Assembly (NCBI RefSeq): GCF_900172365.1
Contig: NZ_FWFJ01000011.1
Location: forward strand, 32,815-96,814
From: Roseovarius gaetbuli
Lineage (GTDB): Bacteria; Pseudomonadota; Alphaproteobacteria; Rhodobacterales; Rhodobacteraceae
DNA: 64,000 nucleotides
Direction: 5' to 3'
The position numbers were made by a program, and so were the translations under genes. Below the pieces are notes generated by a model. That model was not told the origin of the DNA. It saw only the letters and a program-made list of their open reading frames with translations, and ran no database searches. Shown here in pieces: positions 8,032 to 18,407 of the stretch; the stretch's first letter is position 1; every line of letters begins with the position of its first letter.

Positions 8032-10755
8032 ATGACGCACAAACGGCCCGATCCGCATCACGCGGGCGTCTTGACCTCGGTGCCGCATGCTCTGAGCGTG
8101 CGCGACATTACCGCTCTATACAAGACGTCGCTGGCCGAGGGGCTGACATCGGGCGAGGCCGGGGCAAGGCTGGCCAGCGTCGGTCCAAACCAGATCACCA
8201 CCAAAAAGCCGAAGAACGCCGCGCAGGTGCTCTTGCACCAGTTCGACAGCCCGGTTGTTCTGCTGTTGCTGGCGGCGGCGGTGATTGCCCTGGCGTTTGG
8301 CGAGTGGAAAGAGGGCATCGCCATCGGGTTGGTCCTGGTTCTCAACGCGATCATCGGCTTTACCACGGAATGGCGCGCCGCCCGCTCGATGGAGGCGCTG
8401 CGCAAGCTGGGCAACCTTACCACGCGTCTGCGCCGGGATGGGCGTTCTGTTCTGCGGCCTGCGGTGGACATCGTGCCCGGTGACATCGTCGTGCTTGAGG
8501 GCGGTGATGTCGTCACGGCGGATTTGCGGCTTTTGGAGGCATCAAACCTCGCGATTGATGAATCCGCCCTGACCGGCGAATCCCTCGCCGTTGACAAATC
8601 CACCGCCGCCGTCGCGCCGGATTGCCCGATTGGCGACAGGTCGTGCATGGCCTTCAAGGGCACATCCGTCAGCCGCGGCAGCGCCATCGGCGTAGTGGTT
8701 GCCACCGGGGTGAATACCGAGCTTGGCAGGATCTCCGAGCTGGTCGACACCGCAACCCCCGAGCGCTCGCCGCTGGAGCGACAGCTTGAACGTCTGAGCG
8801 GTCAGTTGATCAAATTCACCTTTGTCGTCGTGGCCGCCCTTGGGGCGCTTGGCGTGTTCAAGGGGGGCGATCCATTCCTGATGATCGAGGCCTCGATCGC
8901 GCTTGCGGTTGCGGCCATCCCAGAGGGGCTTCCTGTGGTGGCGACAATGGCACTGGCGCGCGGGATGTGGCGCATGGCTCGGCACAACGCCTTGATTGAA
9001 CGCTTGTCGGCGGTTGAAACACTGGGCGCGACCACCGTGATCTTCACCGATAAAACCGGCACCTTGACCGAAAACAACATGGTGCTTCAAAGGATCGACT
9101 GCGCCGACGGGGCCTATGTTCTGGCGCCCGATGACGGGCGGTTCGTGGCGCAAATGCCCGGCGAGAGCGCGGTGACGGATCGGGCCTGTCTTGACGATAT
9201 CCTCATGGCCTCGGTGCTTTGCAACAATGCCGAGCTTGGCGATGGCGAGGCCAAGCATACCGGCGACCCGTTGGAGCAGGCGTTGCTGATTGGCGCGCAG
9301 GCAAACGGGATGTCGCAACAGGAGTGTCAGGCTCGCCATCCAAGGCGGCTTGAAATTGCGTTTGATTCAACGACCAAGCTGATGGCCTCGGTCAATCAGT
9401 CGGATGGCGGGCTTGTCATGTGGGTCAAGGGCGCGCCCGAGGCCGTTCTCAAGGCGTGCTCGAAGATGCGCGGCCCCGAGGGCGCATTGCTTGCTCTTGA
9501 CGGTGAGGCACTGGCATTCTGGAACGCGCGCACCGATGAGATGGCCGCAGGCGGGATGCGCGTTCTGGCGGTCGCGACACGTGGGTTGGCCGCAGCCGAG
9601 GATGCCGAGTATGCGGGGCTGACCTTTCTGGGGTTGCTCGGGCTGTTTGACCCGCCGCGCGAAGAGGTTCCGCTGGCGCTTGAACATTGCCGCTCGGCTG
9701 GCATCCGGGTGATCATGATGACCGGCGATCATGCGGTGACGGCCAGGAATATCTCCAAGGCCGTCACCCTGACCAGGGGCGAGCCGGTGGTGATCGAAGG
9801 CGCAAACATGCCCCCGGTTGCCGAGATGTCCGAGGTCGAGCTTGAGCGCATGCGCCGGGCGGATGTCTTTGCCCGCGTCAGCCCCGCCCAAAAGCTGGAG
9901 TTGATCACCGCCTATCAAAAGGCCGGGCATATCGTGGCCATGACCGGGGATGGGGTGAACGACGCGCCAGCCCTCAAACAGGCCGATATCGGCGTGGCGA
10001 TGGGGCTGCGCGGCACACAGGTTGCACGCGAGGCGGCGGCGATGGTGCTGCGCGACGATGCCTTTGGGTCAATCGTGGCGGCCATCCACGAGGGGCGGGT
10101 GATTTTCCGCAATATCCAGCGCTTTGTCGGCTATCTTCTGTCGTGCAATCTCGGTGAAATCCTGGTCATCGGCGGGGCGATCCTTGTCGGGCTTCCGCTG
10201 CCGTTGATGCCGCTGCAAATCCTGTTTCTCAATCTTGTCACGGATGTTTTCCCCGCCTTCGCCCTTGGCGTCGGTGAGGGGCGCGACAATGTCCTGAACC
10301 GCCCGCCGCGTGATCCCGCAAAGCCGATCGTCACGGGCTCGATCTGGTTCGCCATCGTCTTTCAGAGCGTGAGCATCGCCGCCGCCACCCTTGCGGCCTT
10401 TCTTGTGGCCCAAAGCCATCTGGGCATGCCGCCCGAGGCCGCGGTGACGGTGTCTTTCCTGACGCTTGCCTTTGCGCAGCTTTGGCATGTTTTCAATATG
10501 CGTGACCCAAGGTCGGGCCTGTTCCTGAATGAAATTACCCGCAACGGCTTTGTCTGGGGGGCTTTGGCGTTAAGCACCGTCTCGTTGATTGCCGCCCTTG
10601 CCATCCCCCCCGTGGCCGAGGCGCTTGACCTGAACATGCCGGACGCTCCTGCGTGGGTGCTGATCCTCGCAATGAGCCTTGTGCCATTGCTGCTTGGGCA
10701 AATCGCGAAGGTCGCGTTGGGCCTGCGATACAGCGCCCGTCAGGCCGCCGCCTGA
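8032..10755 (+). CDS. P-type cation-transporting ATPase, P2 (Ca2+-like) type
   Basis: This 907-residue P-type ATPase pumps cations at the cost of ATP. It has an N-terminal cation-ATPase domain, TGES at 181-184 (actuator), PEGLP at 297-301 in helix 4, the phosphorylated Asp in D340-KTGTLT, and the hinge motif TGDGVNDAP. Helix 4 VAAIPEGLP and helix 6 NLVTDVFPAFALG resemble the calcium site of SERCA-type pumps, so Ca2+ is the likeliest substrate; Na+ or Mn2+ cannot be excluded. The gene stands alone. A weak FNR-like site at 7918-7931 (TTGACTTGCCGCAA) lies about 100 bp upstream. Confidence 0.9.
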   Translation: MTHKRPDPHHAGVLTSVPHALSVRDITALYKTSLAEGLTSGEAGARLASVGPNQITTKKPKNAAQVLLHQFDSPVVLLLLAAAVIALAFGEWKEGIAIGLVLVLNAIIGFTTEWRAARSMEALRKLGNLTTRLRRDGRSVLRPAVDIVPGDIVVLEGGDVVTADLRLLEASNLAIDESALTGESLAVDKSTAAVAPDCPIGDRSCMAFKGTSVSRGSAIGVVVATGVNTELGRISELVDTATPERSPLERQLERLSGQLIKFTFVVVAALGALGVFKGGDPFLMIEASIALAVAAIPEGLPVVATMALARGMWRMARHNALIERLSAVETLGATTVIFTDKTGTLTENNMVLQRIDCADGAYVLAPDDGRFVAQMPGESAVTDRACLDDILMASVLCNNAELGDGEAKHTGDPLEQALLIGAQANGMSQQECQARHPRRLEIAFDSTTKLMASVNQSDGGLVMWVKGAPEAVLKACSKMRGPEGALLALDGEALAFWNARTDEMAAGGMRVLAVATRGLAAAEDAEYAGLTFLGLLGLFDPPREEVPLALEHCRSAGIRVIMMTGDHAVTARNISKAVTLTRGEPVVIEGANMPPVAEMSEVELERMRRADVFARVSPAQKLELITAYQKAGHIVAMTGDGVNDAPALKQADIGVAMGLRGTQVAREAAAMVLRDDAFGSIVAAIHEGRVIFRNIQRFVGYLLSCNLGEILVIGGAILVGLPLPLMPLQILFLNLVTDVFPAFALGVGEGRDNVLNRPPRDPAKPIVTGSIWFAIVFQSVSIAAATLAAFLVAQSHLGMPPEAAVTVSFLTLAFAQLWHVFNMRDPRSGLFLNEITRNGFVWGALALSTVSLIAALAIPPVAEALDLNMPDAPAWVLILAMSLVPLLLGQIAKVALGLRYSARQAAA

Positions 10756-10832
10756 CGTGTGGAACGTGAGGTCACTTTGACCTTCGCGCCATACCACTGG
10801 TGCATGAGAATGAGCTCAATCCAGCCAGATGG

Positions 10833-10865
10833 CTGGCCGGCAAAGCGCTAAGCTCCACCGGCCAG
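10833..10865. terminator. Hairpin between convergent genes
   Basis: CTGGCCGG (10833-10840) pairs perfectly with CCGGCCAG (10858-10865) around a 17-nt loop. It lies between the convergent P-type ATPase and NCS1 transporter genes. There is no clear T-run on either side, so it is only terminator-like. A smaller palindrome, AGGTCA-ctt-TGACCT, lies at 10769-10783. Confidence 0.4.
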
Positions 10866-10872
10866 ACCAAGG

Positions 10873-12315
10873 TCAAACCTTCACGTGGTCCTTGGCCAAT
10901 GCGTGATAGATTACGCCGCCAAGCAGGGCGCCAATTACCCAGTTGAAGCCAGACAGTATCTCGAACCACGGGATCCAGACGGTCGCGACAGAAAAGATCG
11001 CCGCCGCACCGAACGCCTTGACGGCGGCGCTGTTCCAGCCGTTGTCGTAGTGATAGATGCCGCTCTCCATGTTGTAGAGATCTGCTTCACGCAATTGCTC
11101 GTTACGGTGGACATAGTAGTCGACGATCATGATGCCGAAGATCGGTGCGAGCACTGCGCCGAGCGTGTTGACAAATCCACTGATGCCAACCTGACTGATG
11201 AAGCTTACCCACAATCCGCCGATCACCAGGGCAAACAGTGATGTGATCAAGCCGGCCTTGCGAAAGCTGATCTTCTCGGGGGACAGGTTGGCGATGCCGT
11301 TGACCGCTGGAACGAAGTTTGCAACCAAGTTGATCCCGACCGTCGCGGCGAAAAAGGTAATCGCGCCAATAACTCCAAGAAGCACGCTGTCGGTGCGCCC
11401 GATGATTTCTGTCGGATTGATGATTGCTTCGCCATAGACCACTGCGGCCCCGCCGGTCGTCAGAAGCGCCAGTCCCGAGAACAAAATCATGTTGAACGGC
11501 AGACCGGCCAGGTTGCCCAGTTTCATCGTCCGCTTGTCCTTGGCATAGCGCGAGAAGTCGCTGAAATTGATCATGACAGCCGCGAAATAGGCGACCATCG
11601 TGCCAACGATGGCGATGAACCCTTTAAACTCTGTCCAGGCCGTGCCTTCGGGATTGGCAAAGATCGTCGCTGTGGCCGAGAGAAGCTGACCGTCAGAGCG
11701 CTGCCAAAGCACAACCACAAGGCCTATCATCACCAGATACACAAACGGGCCGGCAATGTTCAGGAAAGTCTCGACCCAATTCATCCCGCGCCAGAAAACA
11801 ACGATATGAAAACCCCAGACGATTATGAAGGAAATCCAGTCGATACCTGTAAGCCCGAGGAACTCGGCTCCGCCGCTTGTACCTGTGAGCGAACGGATCA
11901 GCAGGGCGAGCGCGGTCGAGGCAAAATAGACCTGAACGCCGTACCAGAACACCGCCACAACCGCGCGAAGAACAGCAGGGAGCTTTGCGCCTTGAGTTCC
12001 AAGGCTCGCGCGGGCGAAGACCGGGTAGGGAATGCCGTATTTCTCACCGGCAGCACCAGACAGGTTGACCATCCACATGACAAAAAACGCGGCTGTGATC
12101 AAAGCTGCGAATGCTGTCCATCCACCGACGCCAAACGAAATGAACAGCGATGCCACAAGGGAATACCCGAAGAGCGACTGAATATCGTTTGCCCAGATGT
12201 TGAAGATGGCGAACCACCCCCAGGTTTTTTCGTCGGCACCGGCTGGATTGAGTATGTTTCCGTCCGGGTCCATCGTACCGCCATGCGCGACGTGCGCGTC
12301 ATCAATTGAAGCCAT
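10873..12315 (-). CDS. NCS1 family nucleobase:cation symporter
   Basis: This membrane protein of about 480 residues has roughly 12 helices and matches the NCS1 family, which imports purines, pyrimidines, hydantoins or allantoin with H+ or Na+. Typical signs are TWGWFAIFNIWANDIQS near the N-terminus, GIPYPVFARASLG, and a late PIFGIMIVDYYV. The ATG at 12315 is chosen because GGGAG lies 7 bp upstream and residues further upstream do not look like NCS1. It is divergent from a GntR-type regulator and probably under its control. The substrate cannot be told from sequence alone. Confidence 0.88.
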   Translation of the reverse strand: MASIDDAHVAHGGTMDPDGNILNPAGADEKTWGWFAIFNIWANDIQSLFGYSLVASLFISFGVGGWTAFAALITAAFFVMWMVNLSGAAGEKYGIPYPVFARASLGTQGAKLPAVLRAVVAVFWYGVQVYFASTALALLIRSLTGTSGGAEFLGLTGIDWISFIIVWGFHIVVFWRGMNWVETFLNIAGPFVYLVMIGLVVVLWQRSDGQLLSATATIFANPEGTAWTEFKGFIAIVGTMVAYFAAVMINFSDFSRYAKDKRTMKLGNLAGLPFNMILFSGLALLTTGGAAVVYGEAIINPTEIIGRTDSVLLGVIGAITFFAATVGINLVANFVPAVNGIANLSPEKISFRKAGLITSLFALVIGGLWVSFISQVGISGFVNTLGAVLAPIFGIMIVDYYVHRNEQLREADLYNMESGIYHYDNGWNSAAVKAFGAAAIFSVATVWIPWFEILSGFNWVIGALLGGVIYHALAKDHVKV

Positions 12316-12404
12316 TTTTTTCTCCCTGAACCCGGCAATCGGGTAGAATTTCGGTTCTCTGCAGGTGTCTGTCCAAATTGAACTTGCAACTGAAATGTTA
12401 CTAG

Positions 12405-12422
12405 GTATCTTACGTAATATAC
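12405..12422. promoter_or_regulatory. Candidate GntR operator
   Basis: An 18-bp near-perfect palindrome, GTAT-c-TTACGTAA-t-ATAC, sits in the 169-bp divergent promoter region between the NCS1 transporter and the GntR regulator. Only one symmetric base pair departs from dyad symmetry. Its size and placement fit a FadR/GntR-type dimer site, but binding is inferred. Confidence 0.55.
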
Positions 12423-12484
12423 TATCAAATAACTCAGTTAACACTTTGCCGACTTAGTTGATAATGTCGCAGCGGGGCAAACAA

Positions 12485-13141
12485 ATGAGTCAGCATACTG
12501 ACGGCCAACCCTCAGCGGAAAAAGCGCAACATGCGCTTTGGGCCGCGCTTCGAACGGGGAAATTGCGAGACGGCCAGTTCCTGTCGATGACGCAACTGGT
12601 CGACATGCTTGATTGCCCGATTGCGGCGATCCGCGAGGCCGTCAAGCAGGCCAGCGCACTCGGTTTGGTGTCCACATTTCCGAAACGCGGCGTTCAAGTT
12701 ATGGAAGCGCGCCCCGAAACCATTCGGGACTGTCTCGATTTTCGGATGGTATTGGACATGGAAGGCGCACGACGGCGGATCGCTGACGGTGCATTTTCGG
12801 AGCTGAAACCCCTGCGGGCGCTGCACGATGACATGTTGCACGCGGCCCACAATGGCGCGGAAAACGATCTTCCGGCAAAGGCCATTCAAGTTGACCTGGC
12901 GTTGCACAACTATCTGGTCGAGGGGCTCGGCAATCTCCAGCTTGCGGCCGCCTATGACGCCAATCGGATGCGCATTGCCATCATCCAGAACGCGCGCCCG
13001 TTTGTTCAAGACCGCATCGTATCTGCAATGGAAGAGCACCTTTCAATCATTGATGCCCTGGAAGGCCGTGACGTTGGTGCCGCTGAGCATGCAATCCGAT
13101 TTCACTGCCAACAGACGTTGCGTTGGTGGGGCGTTGCGTGA
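12485..13141 (+). CDS. GntR family regulator, FadR (FCD) type
   Basis: This protein of about 218 residues has an N-terminal winged helix (LSMTQLVDMLDCPIAAIREA, about 30-70) and an all-helical FCD ligand-binding domain with the usual acidic and histidine pattern (VDLALHNYL, RFHCQQTL). Starts at 12458 and 12464 are possible; 12485 is chosen for its GGGG-rich upstream site. Being divergent from the NCS1 transporter, it is probably a repressor responding to the transported base or a breakdown product. No catabolic enzyme gene sits next to it. Confidence 0.85.
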   Translation: MSQHTDGQPSAEKAQHALWAALRTGKLRDGQFLSMTQLVDMLDCPIAAIREAVKQASALGLVSTFPKRGVQVMEARPETIRDCLDFRMVLDMEGARRRIADGAFSELKPLRALHDDMLHAAHNGAENDLPAKAIQVDLALHNYLVEGLGNLQLAAAYDANRMRIAIIQNARPFVQDRIVSAMEEHLSIIDALEGRDVGAAEHAIRFHCQQTLRWWGVA

Positions 13142-13290
13142 CATCCTAATTTTATTCGCTTTTCGATCAGCCAAGGCACGTTGACTGCGAGGCGACCCGC
13201 CAAAACCTGGTGGCGTAATTTGCAAAGCAGAACGTCATGAAGAATCCGGCAAAAGCGCGTTTTGCGCCACGCACCTGACCTTCGCGCGCC

Positions 13291-15093
13291 TCACATCTGG
13301 TGAACATAGGTTCCGGGCGCGGGGCAAAGCGGGGCCAGGTCGGCGTCGGGATTTCCCATTTGGGGCAGGGGGCTGTTGCGCGGGTTCTTCCGGCCAAGCC
13401 AGGCGGCGTATTTCGGCCACCATGATCCGGGCTCGCTCGGGTGCGCGGCAAGCCAGCGATCAGCCCCCCGATAAAGCGCCCCCGGTGCCCTGTGCCCGAT
13501 GCGGAAATGGCGGCCGGGGTGGCCGGGTTCGCTCAGGATTCCGCCGTTGTGGCCGCCTTTGGTCAAGACGAAGGTCAGGTCGCAATCGGTGAAGAGCTGG
13601 GTCTTGTAAACCGATTTCCATGGCGCGATGTGGTCGGATTCGGTTGCGATGACGAACATCGGCACGGCGATATCCTTGAGGGCGATGACCCGCCCCTCGA
13701 CGGCAAACCGCCCCGCCGTCAGCCGGTTTTCCAGAAACAGCCCGCGAAGGTATTCTGAATGCATGCGCGCGGGCATGCGGGTGGTATCGCCGTTCCAGAC
13801 CGTGATATCCGTCGGCAGGTCGTCCTTGCCAAGGAAATAGCGGTTCACGGCGCGGGTATAGATCAGGTCCTCGGCGCGGATCGAGGCAAAGGTGCGCGTC
13901 ATCTGGGGGCGGTCAAGATAGCCCTGTTCCCACATCATGTCCTCGACAAAGGCGACCTGGCTTTCGTCGACAAACAGCAAAAGCTCGCCCGCCTCGGCAA
14001 AATCCACCTGCGCCGCCATCAGCGTGACCGAGGCCAGCCGGTCGTCGCCGTCTCGCGCCATGGTGGCCGCCGTGATGGCAAGCAGGGTGCCGCCAAGACA
14101 ATAGCCGTTCGCGTGGACCTTTTGATCGGGCACAATCGCATTGATCGCGTCAAGCGCCGCCAGAACGCCACGTTTGCGATAGTCCTCAAGCGACAAGTCG
14201 GCCTGATCCGCCGTGGGATTGCACCACGAAATCATGAACACGCTAAAGCCCTGGCCAACCAGATAGTTGATCATCGAATTCTGCGGTGACAGGTCGAGGA
14301 TATAGTATTTCATGATCCATGCAGGCACGAAAAGCACCGGCTCGGCGCGCACCGTCTTGGTCTTGGGCGTGTATTGGATAAGCTCGAACAGGTCATTGCG
14401 AAACACCACTTCGCCCGGCGTGCAGGCCAGATCGGTGCCGATCTGATAGCCCTCGGGCGCGGGTTTGTGGGTCTGGGTGAGGGTTTGCATCACATCCTCG
14501 GTGAAATGGCTGGCGCCCTCGATCAGGTTGCGCCCGCCCTCGCGGATGGTCTCTTCGATGATTTCGGGGTTGGTGCCGGGAAAGTTGGAGGGCGACATCA
14601 GATCGAGCATCTGGCGCACCTGAAAGCGGGTGCGCTCTGCATCCTGCGGATCAAGCCCGCGGGTGGTGTCGGTGGCGTGATCCCACCAGTCCTGCACTGC
14701 CAGAAAGCCTTGTTTCCAAAGGTTGAACGGCGGATTGTCCCAGGCGTCATGGGCAAAGCGGTGGTCATGGGGCTTGGCGGCGAAGGGGGCGGGCGTGTCT
14801 TTGCCGCTCAGGGCGCCGGTCGCATAGAACATCATCTTGAGGGCGTTGGTCTGGGCGCATTCGGCAAGCTCGAGCTGGCGACCGGGCGAGCGGGCAAGGT
14901 GCAGCGCCCAGTCGTTCCAGGCCTGTGACACCGAATAGGGCGAAACACCCCCCGTTGTATGGGCAAGCGCGGCGCGAATGGACCGGTCAAGGTTCTTGTG
15001 CGGATGCGCCACGGGCCGTGGTACAATCTCGTCGGGCTTTGCCGTGACCGTGACAGGCAGATTGGCAACCGGCTTTGGGGTGGTTTTGGCCAT
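13291..15093 (-). CDS. phaC: Class I poly(3-hydroxyalkanoate) synthase
   Basis: This protein of about 600 residues polymerises (R)-3-hydroxyacyl-CoA into PHB granules. An N-terminal PHBC_N-type segment (around 35-80) precedes an alpha/beta hydrolase fold. The lipase-like box G-Y-C332-L-G-G carries the catalytic Cys; later Asp and His (TESDHIAPW, KGGHNGG) complete the triad. The ATG at 15093 has AGGAAA upstream; an upstream extension to 15207 has none. An FNR-type box at 15179-15192 lies about 90 bp upstream, suggesting that carbon and reductant storage is induced at low oxygen. No phasin or phaAB genes are adjacent. Confidence 0.93.
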   Translation of the reverse strand: MAKTTPKPVANLPVTVTAKPDEIVPRPVAHPHKNLDRSIRAALAHTTGGVSPYSVSQAWNDWALHLARSPGRQLELAECAQTNALKMMFYATGALSGKDTPAPFAAKPHDHRFAHDAWDNPPFNLWKQGFLAVQDWWDHATDTTRGLDPQDAERTRFQVRQMLDLMSPSNFPGTNPEIIEETIREGGRNLIEGASHFTEDVMQTLTQTHKPAPEGYQIGTDLACTPGEVVFRNDLFELIQYTPKTKTVRAEPVLFVPAWIMKYYILDLSPQNSMINYLVGQGFSVFMISWCNPTADQADLSLEDYRKRGVLAALDAINAIVPDQKVHANGYCLGGTLLAITAATMARDGDDRLASVTLMAAQVDFAEAGELLLFVDESQVAFVEDMMWEQGYLDRPQMTRTFASIRAEDLIYTRAVNRYFLGKDDLPTDITVWNGDTTRMPARMHSEYLRGLFLENRLTAGRFAVEGRVIALKDIAVPMFVIATESDHIAPWKSVYKTQLFTDCDLTFVLTKGGHNGGILSEPGHPGRHFRIGHRAPGALYRGADRWLAAHPSEPGSWWPKYAAWLGRKNPRNSPLPQMGNPDADLAPLCPAPGTYVHQM

Positions 15094-15178
15094 GGTTTTT
15101 CCTGTCGCAAAAGGGAGCCGCCCAAACATCTTGCGCGGCGCAGCGTCTGCACCATAGGCATGGCATCGGCGCGTTGCA

Positions 15179-15192
15179 TTGATCTGCGTCAG
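15179..15192 (-). promoter_or_regulatory. FNR/FixK-type box upstream of phaC
   Basis: TTGATCTGCGTCAG matches TTGAT-N4-(A/G)TCAA with one mismatch at the last base. At -41.5 it would start transcription near 15144, giving a leader of about 51 nt to the phaC ATG at 15093. Confidence 0.7.
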
Positions 15193-15262
15193 GGGGGAAT
15201 GGCTCAAAACCGCTTGCCCGGTCGCAAATGGCCTCTGCCGCCACGCATTTAGGACCGGGCGG

Positions 15263-15276
15263 TTGCGCTACATCAA
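15263..15276 (+). promoter_or_regulatory. FNR/FixK-type box upstream of ABC exporter operon
   Basis: TTGCGCTACATCAA has one perfect half site (ATCAA) and one partial half site (TTGCG). It lies 47 bp before the ATPase ATG and would give a leader of about 12 nt. With the box at 15179-15192, this divergent region has one site facing each way. Confidence 0.6.
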
Positions 15277-15322
15277 GGTCCGAACCGGCGGGCGGGCTAG
15301 TGTGAAGCCACAAGGAGGAACG

Positions 15323-16030
15323 ATGCCCGAAATCGTGTTCAGAACCCAAGGCGTGACCAAGGTCTATGATACGGGTGAACTTAAGGTTCATGCGTTGGCC
15401 GGGATTGATCTTGAGCTTTTTGCCGGCGAGTTGAGCGTCTTGCTTGGCCCATCTGGCAGTGGCAAATCGACCCTTCTGAATATTCTCGGCGGTCTTGATC
15501 ATGCCACCGAAGGGCGGGTCTGGTTTCGCGATCTGGAGCTGACCGCGCTTGGCGACCGGGGGTTGACCCGGTATCGGCGCGATCATGTCGGCTTTGTCTT
15601 TCAGTTCTACAATCTTGTCCCAAGCCTGAGCGCGCGCGAAAACGTACAGCTTGTGACCGATATCGCGCGTGATCCAATGGCCGCCGAAGAGGCGCTTGAG
15701 ATGGTCGGGCTCGGGCATCGGCTGGATCATTTCCCGGCCGAGATGTCGGGCGGCGAACAGCAACGCGTCGCCATCGCCCGCGCGATTGCAAAGCGGCCAG
15801 AGGTCTTGCTCTGTGACGAGCCGACCGGCGCGCTTGACAGCAAGACCGGCGTGCAGGTGCTTGAGGCGCTCAAGGCCATCAACGACACCCTTGGCACCAC
15901 GACGGCGGTGATCACCCACAACGCGATGATCCGCAAAATGGCGCATCGGGTGATCTACTTTCAGGACGGGCGCGTGGCGCGGGTCGAGGTGAACGAGGCA
16001 CAGATCGCGCCCTCAGAGATTTCGTGGTGA
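15323..16030 (+). CDS. ABC transporter ATP-binding protein, MacB/LolD type
   Basis: This ATPase of about 235 residues has Walker [10 protein letters not shown], signature [14 protein letters not shown] and Walker [12 protein letters not shown], the pattern of MacB/LolD/FtsE-like ATPases that work with FtsX-type permeases. The ATG at 15323 has a strong AAGGAGG site. It overlaps the permease gene and is followed by an HlyD-like adaptor, so the three probably form a tripartite efflux or lipid/lipoprotein-type exporter. No substrate can be deduced. An FNR-type box lies upstream at 15263-15276. Confidence 0.9.
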   Translation: MPEIVFRTQGVTKVYDTGELKVHALAGIDLELFAGELSVLLGPSGSGKSTLLNILGGLDHATEGRVWFRDLELTALGDRGLTRYRRDHVGFVFQFYNLVPSLSARENVQLVTDIARDPMAAEEALEMVGLGHRLDHFPAEMSGGEQQRVAIARAIAKRPEVLLCDEPTGALDSKTGVQVLEALKAINDTLGTTTAVITHNAMIRKMAHRVIYFQDGRVARVEVNEAQIAPSEISW

Positions 16031-18402
16031 TCGGTCCGATGCGCGCGCTCGATAAAAAGCTGCTGCGCGATTTTCGCCGCTTGTGGGCGCAGGCGATCGC
16101 GATTGCGCTTGTGCTGGCCTGCGGGGTGGCGATCTTGCTGACCACCTATGGGATGTATGGCGCGCTTGAGGATACGCGTGCCGCCTATTATCAGCGCAAC
16201 CGGTTTGCCGATGTCTTTGCCAGTGCCAATCGCGCGCCGCAATCGCTTGTCGCGGCGATGCGCGATATCGACGGCGTGCGCAGTGTCGCGGCGCGGGTGG
16301 ACGAACATGTGATCCTTGATGTTCCGGGCCGTCTTGAAACGATCACCGGGCGCATCCTGTCGCTGCCGGTCAACGGCGAGGTGATGCTGAACCTGCCGAT
16401 CGTCCGTCAGGGGCGGCTTCCGTCGCCGACGCGCAGCGACGAGGTGGCGGTAAACGAGCCTTTTGCGCGCGCCAACGGCTTGCGCCTCGGCGATACCTTT
16501 TTTGCCAATCTCAACGGGCAGAAGCGCGAACTTACCCTGACCGGCATGCTGTTGTCGCCCGAGTTCATCTATACCATCGGTCCCGGCGCCCTTTTGCCCG
16601 ACAACAAGACCTTTGGCATTTTGTGGATGTCCGAACGCGCGGTGTCGGCCGCCTTTGACATGCAGGGCGCCTTCAACAGCGTGTCGCTCAAGCTTGACCC
16701 CTCGGCCAGTGAACAGGACGTGATCGACCGGGTGGATGACCTTCTCAAGCCCTATGGCGGGCTTGGGGCCTTTGGTCGCGACCAGCAGATTTCGCATAGC
16801 TTTATCGACGCCGAGATCGAACAGCAGCGCACCGGCGCGATGATCCTGCCGCCGATTTTCTATGGTATCGCGGCCTTTCTCGTCAGCATGGTGATCGGTC
16901 GGATCATCGCTCTGGACCGGGCCGAAATCGGGCTTTTGAAGGCGATCGGCTATTCCAACGCCGAGGTCTGCCTGCATTACCTGTTGCTGGCGGGGCTGAT
17001 CGCGGTTGCCGGCACGCTTCTGGGCTGGGGCGTGGGCACGTGGTTGTCGCATGCGGTGGCGCAGATGTATGCCAACTTCTTCGACTTTCCCTATCTGGTC
17101 TATCGGATGTCCTTTAACGCCTATGCGATCTCGGGGGTTCTGGCGCTTGTCAGCGTGGCGGTGGGCGCAAGCAAAAGCGCCCTCGGGGCTGCGCGTTTGC
17201 CCCCCGCCGTGGCGATGGCGCCGCCCGCGCCGCCGCGCTTCAAGCGGACGGTTCTGGATCGTCTTTTGGCCCTCCTGCACCTGTCACAGCCGATGATGAT
17301 GATCCTGCGCAGCCTGATGCGGTGGCCGCTGCGCTCTGGGTTTACCTCGCTTGGTCTGGCGCTTGCGGTTGCGGTTCTGATCGCGTCGAGCTTTTTCGAG
17401 GATGCATTGGACGCGATGATCGACAAGACCTTTCAGCAAACCAACCGCCAGGATGCCACGCTGTTCTTTGCCCCTGATATCCCGGAAACCGCGCTTGCGG
17501 CGGTTGCCAATCTGCCCGGCGTTCTTGTGGCCGAGGGCCAGCAGTTTCAGGCCGCGATCCTGCGCCATGGCCACCTTGAAAAGGACGTCGCCATCGAGGC
17601 GCACCGCCCTGGTGTTGATCTGGCGCGCGTCGTCGATAGTGCCGGTCGCGTGATCACGGCGCCCAAGGATGGGATTTTGTTGTCACGCCGTCTGGCGTCA
17701 CAGCTCGAGGTTCGGGTCGGGGATGTGATCGAGGCCGAATTCAAGGGCGGGCGCGCCGAGACGCACCGCGTGCGCGTGGTTGGCATCGTGACGCAATATG
17801 TCGGCCTTGGCGCCTATATGGATCTTGAAACCCTGAATGCGATGTTGCGGCAGGCGCCGCGGATTTCGGCGGCAAACGTTCTGTTGGATAGCCGCCAGAT
17901 CCCGGCCTTGCACGCGGTTCTCAAAAGCACGCCAGAGCTTGGCGGTCTGGTGATGACCACCGAAATGCGCCAATCCTTTCAGGACACGATCAGCTATAAC
18001 GTCACAATCATGACCACGATCTATCTGGTGATCGCGGTGCTGATCACCTTTGGCGTCGCCTATAACGGCGCGCGCATTCAGCTCTCGGAGCGGGCGCGCG
18101 AACTGGCCAGCCTGCGTATTCTGGGGTTCACGCGTGGCGAGGTGTCCTTCATCCTGATCGGCGAAACCATGATCCTTGCGGTGCTGGCACAGCCCCTGGG
18201 CTGGCTTTTGGGCTCGGGCATCGCGGCGGCCCTGGTTCGGGGGTCGAGCAGCGACCTTTACGCGATCCCGCTCGTGCTTGAGCCTTCGGGATTTGCCCGC
18301 GCCAGCCTTATCGTGCTGGCGGCGTCACTGCTGTCGTCGCTGATTGTGCGGCGTCGACTTGATCAGCTTGACCTTGTTCAGGTCATGAAAACACGGGAGT
18401 AA
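16024..18402 (+). CDS. ABC transporter permease, duplicated FtsX-like
   Basis: This 792-residue permease has two FtsX-type units, each a helix, a large periplasmic domain and three helices (helices near the N-terminus, about 280-400, and the last 150 residues). It is the membrane partner of the preceding ATPase. A GTG at 16024 overlaps the ATPase stop; an ATG at 16039 is an alternative start. The C-terminal unit ends [12 protein letters not shown], typical of the family. The adaptor gene follows after 5 bp. Confidence 0.88.
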   Translation: MVIGPMRALDKKLLRDFRRLWAQAIAIALVLACGVAILLTTYGMYGALEDTRAAYYQRNRFADVFASANRAPQSLVAAMRDIDGVRSVAARVDEHVILDVPGRLETITGRILSLPVNGEVMLNLPIVRQGRLPSPTRSDEVAVNEPFARANGLRLGDTFFANLNGQKRELTLTGMLLSPEFIYTIGPGALLPDNKTFGILWMSERAVSAAFDMQGAFNSVSLKLDPSASEQDVIDRVDDLLKPYGGLGAFGRDQQISHSFIDAEIEQQRTGAMILPPIFYGIAAFLVSMVIGRIIALDRAEIGLLKAIGYSNAEVCLHYLLLAGLIAVAGTLLGWGVGTWLSHAVAQMYANFFDFPYLVYRMSFNAYAISGVLALVSVAVGASKSALGAARLPPAVAMAPPAPPRFKRTVLDRLLALLHLSQPMMMILRSLMRWPLRSGFTSLGLALAVAVLIASSFFEDALDAMIDKTFQQTNRQDATLFFAPDIPETALAAVANLPGVLVAEGQQFQAAILRHGHLEKDVAIEAHRPGVDLARVVDSAGRVITAPKDGILLSRRLASQLEVRVGDVIEAEFKGGRAETHRVRVVGIVTQYVGLGAYMDLETLNAMLRQAPRISAANVLLDSRQIPALHAVLKSTPELGGLVMTTEMRQSFQDTISYNVTIMTTIYLVIAVLITFGVAYNGARIQLSERARELASLRILGFTRGEVSFILIGETMILAVLAQPLGWLLGSGIAAALVRGSSSDLYAIPLVLEPSGFARASLIVLAASLLSSLIVRRRLDQLDLVQVMKTRE

Positions 18403-18407
18403 GACAA

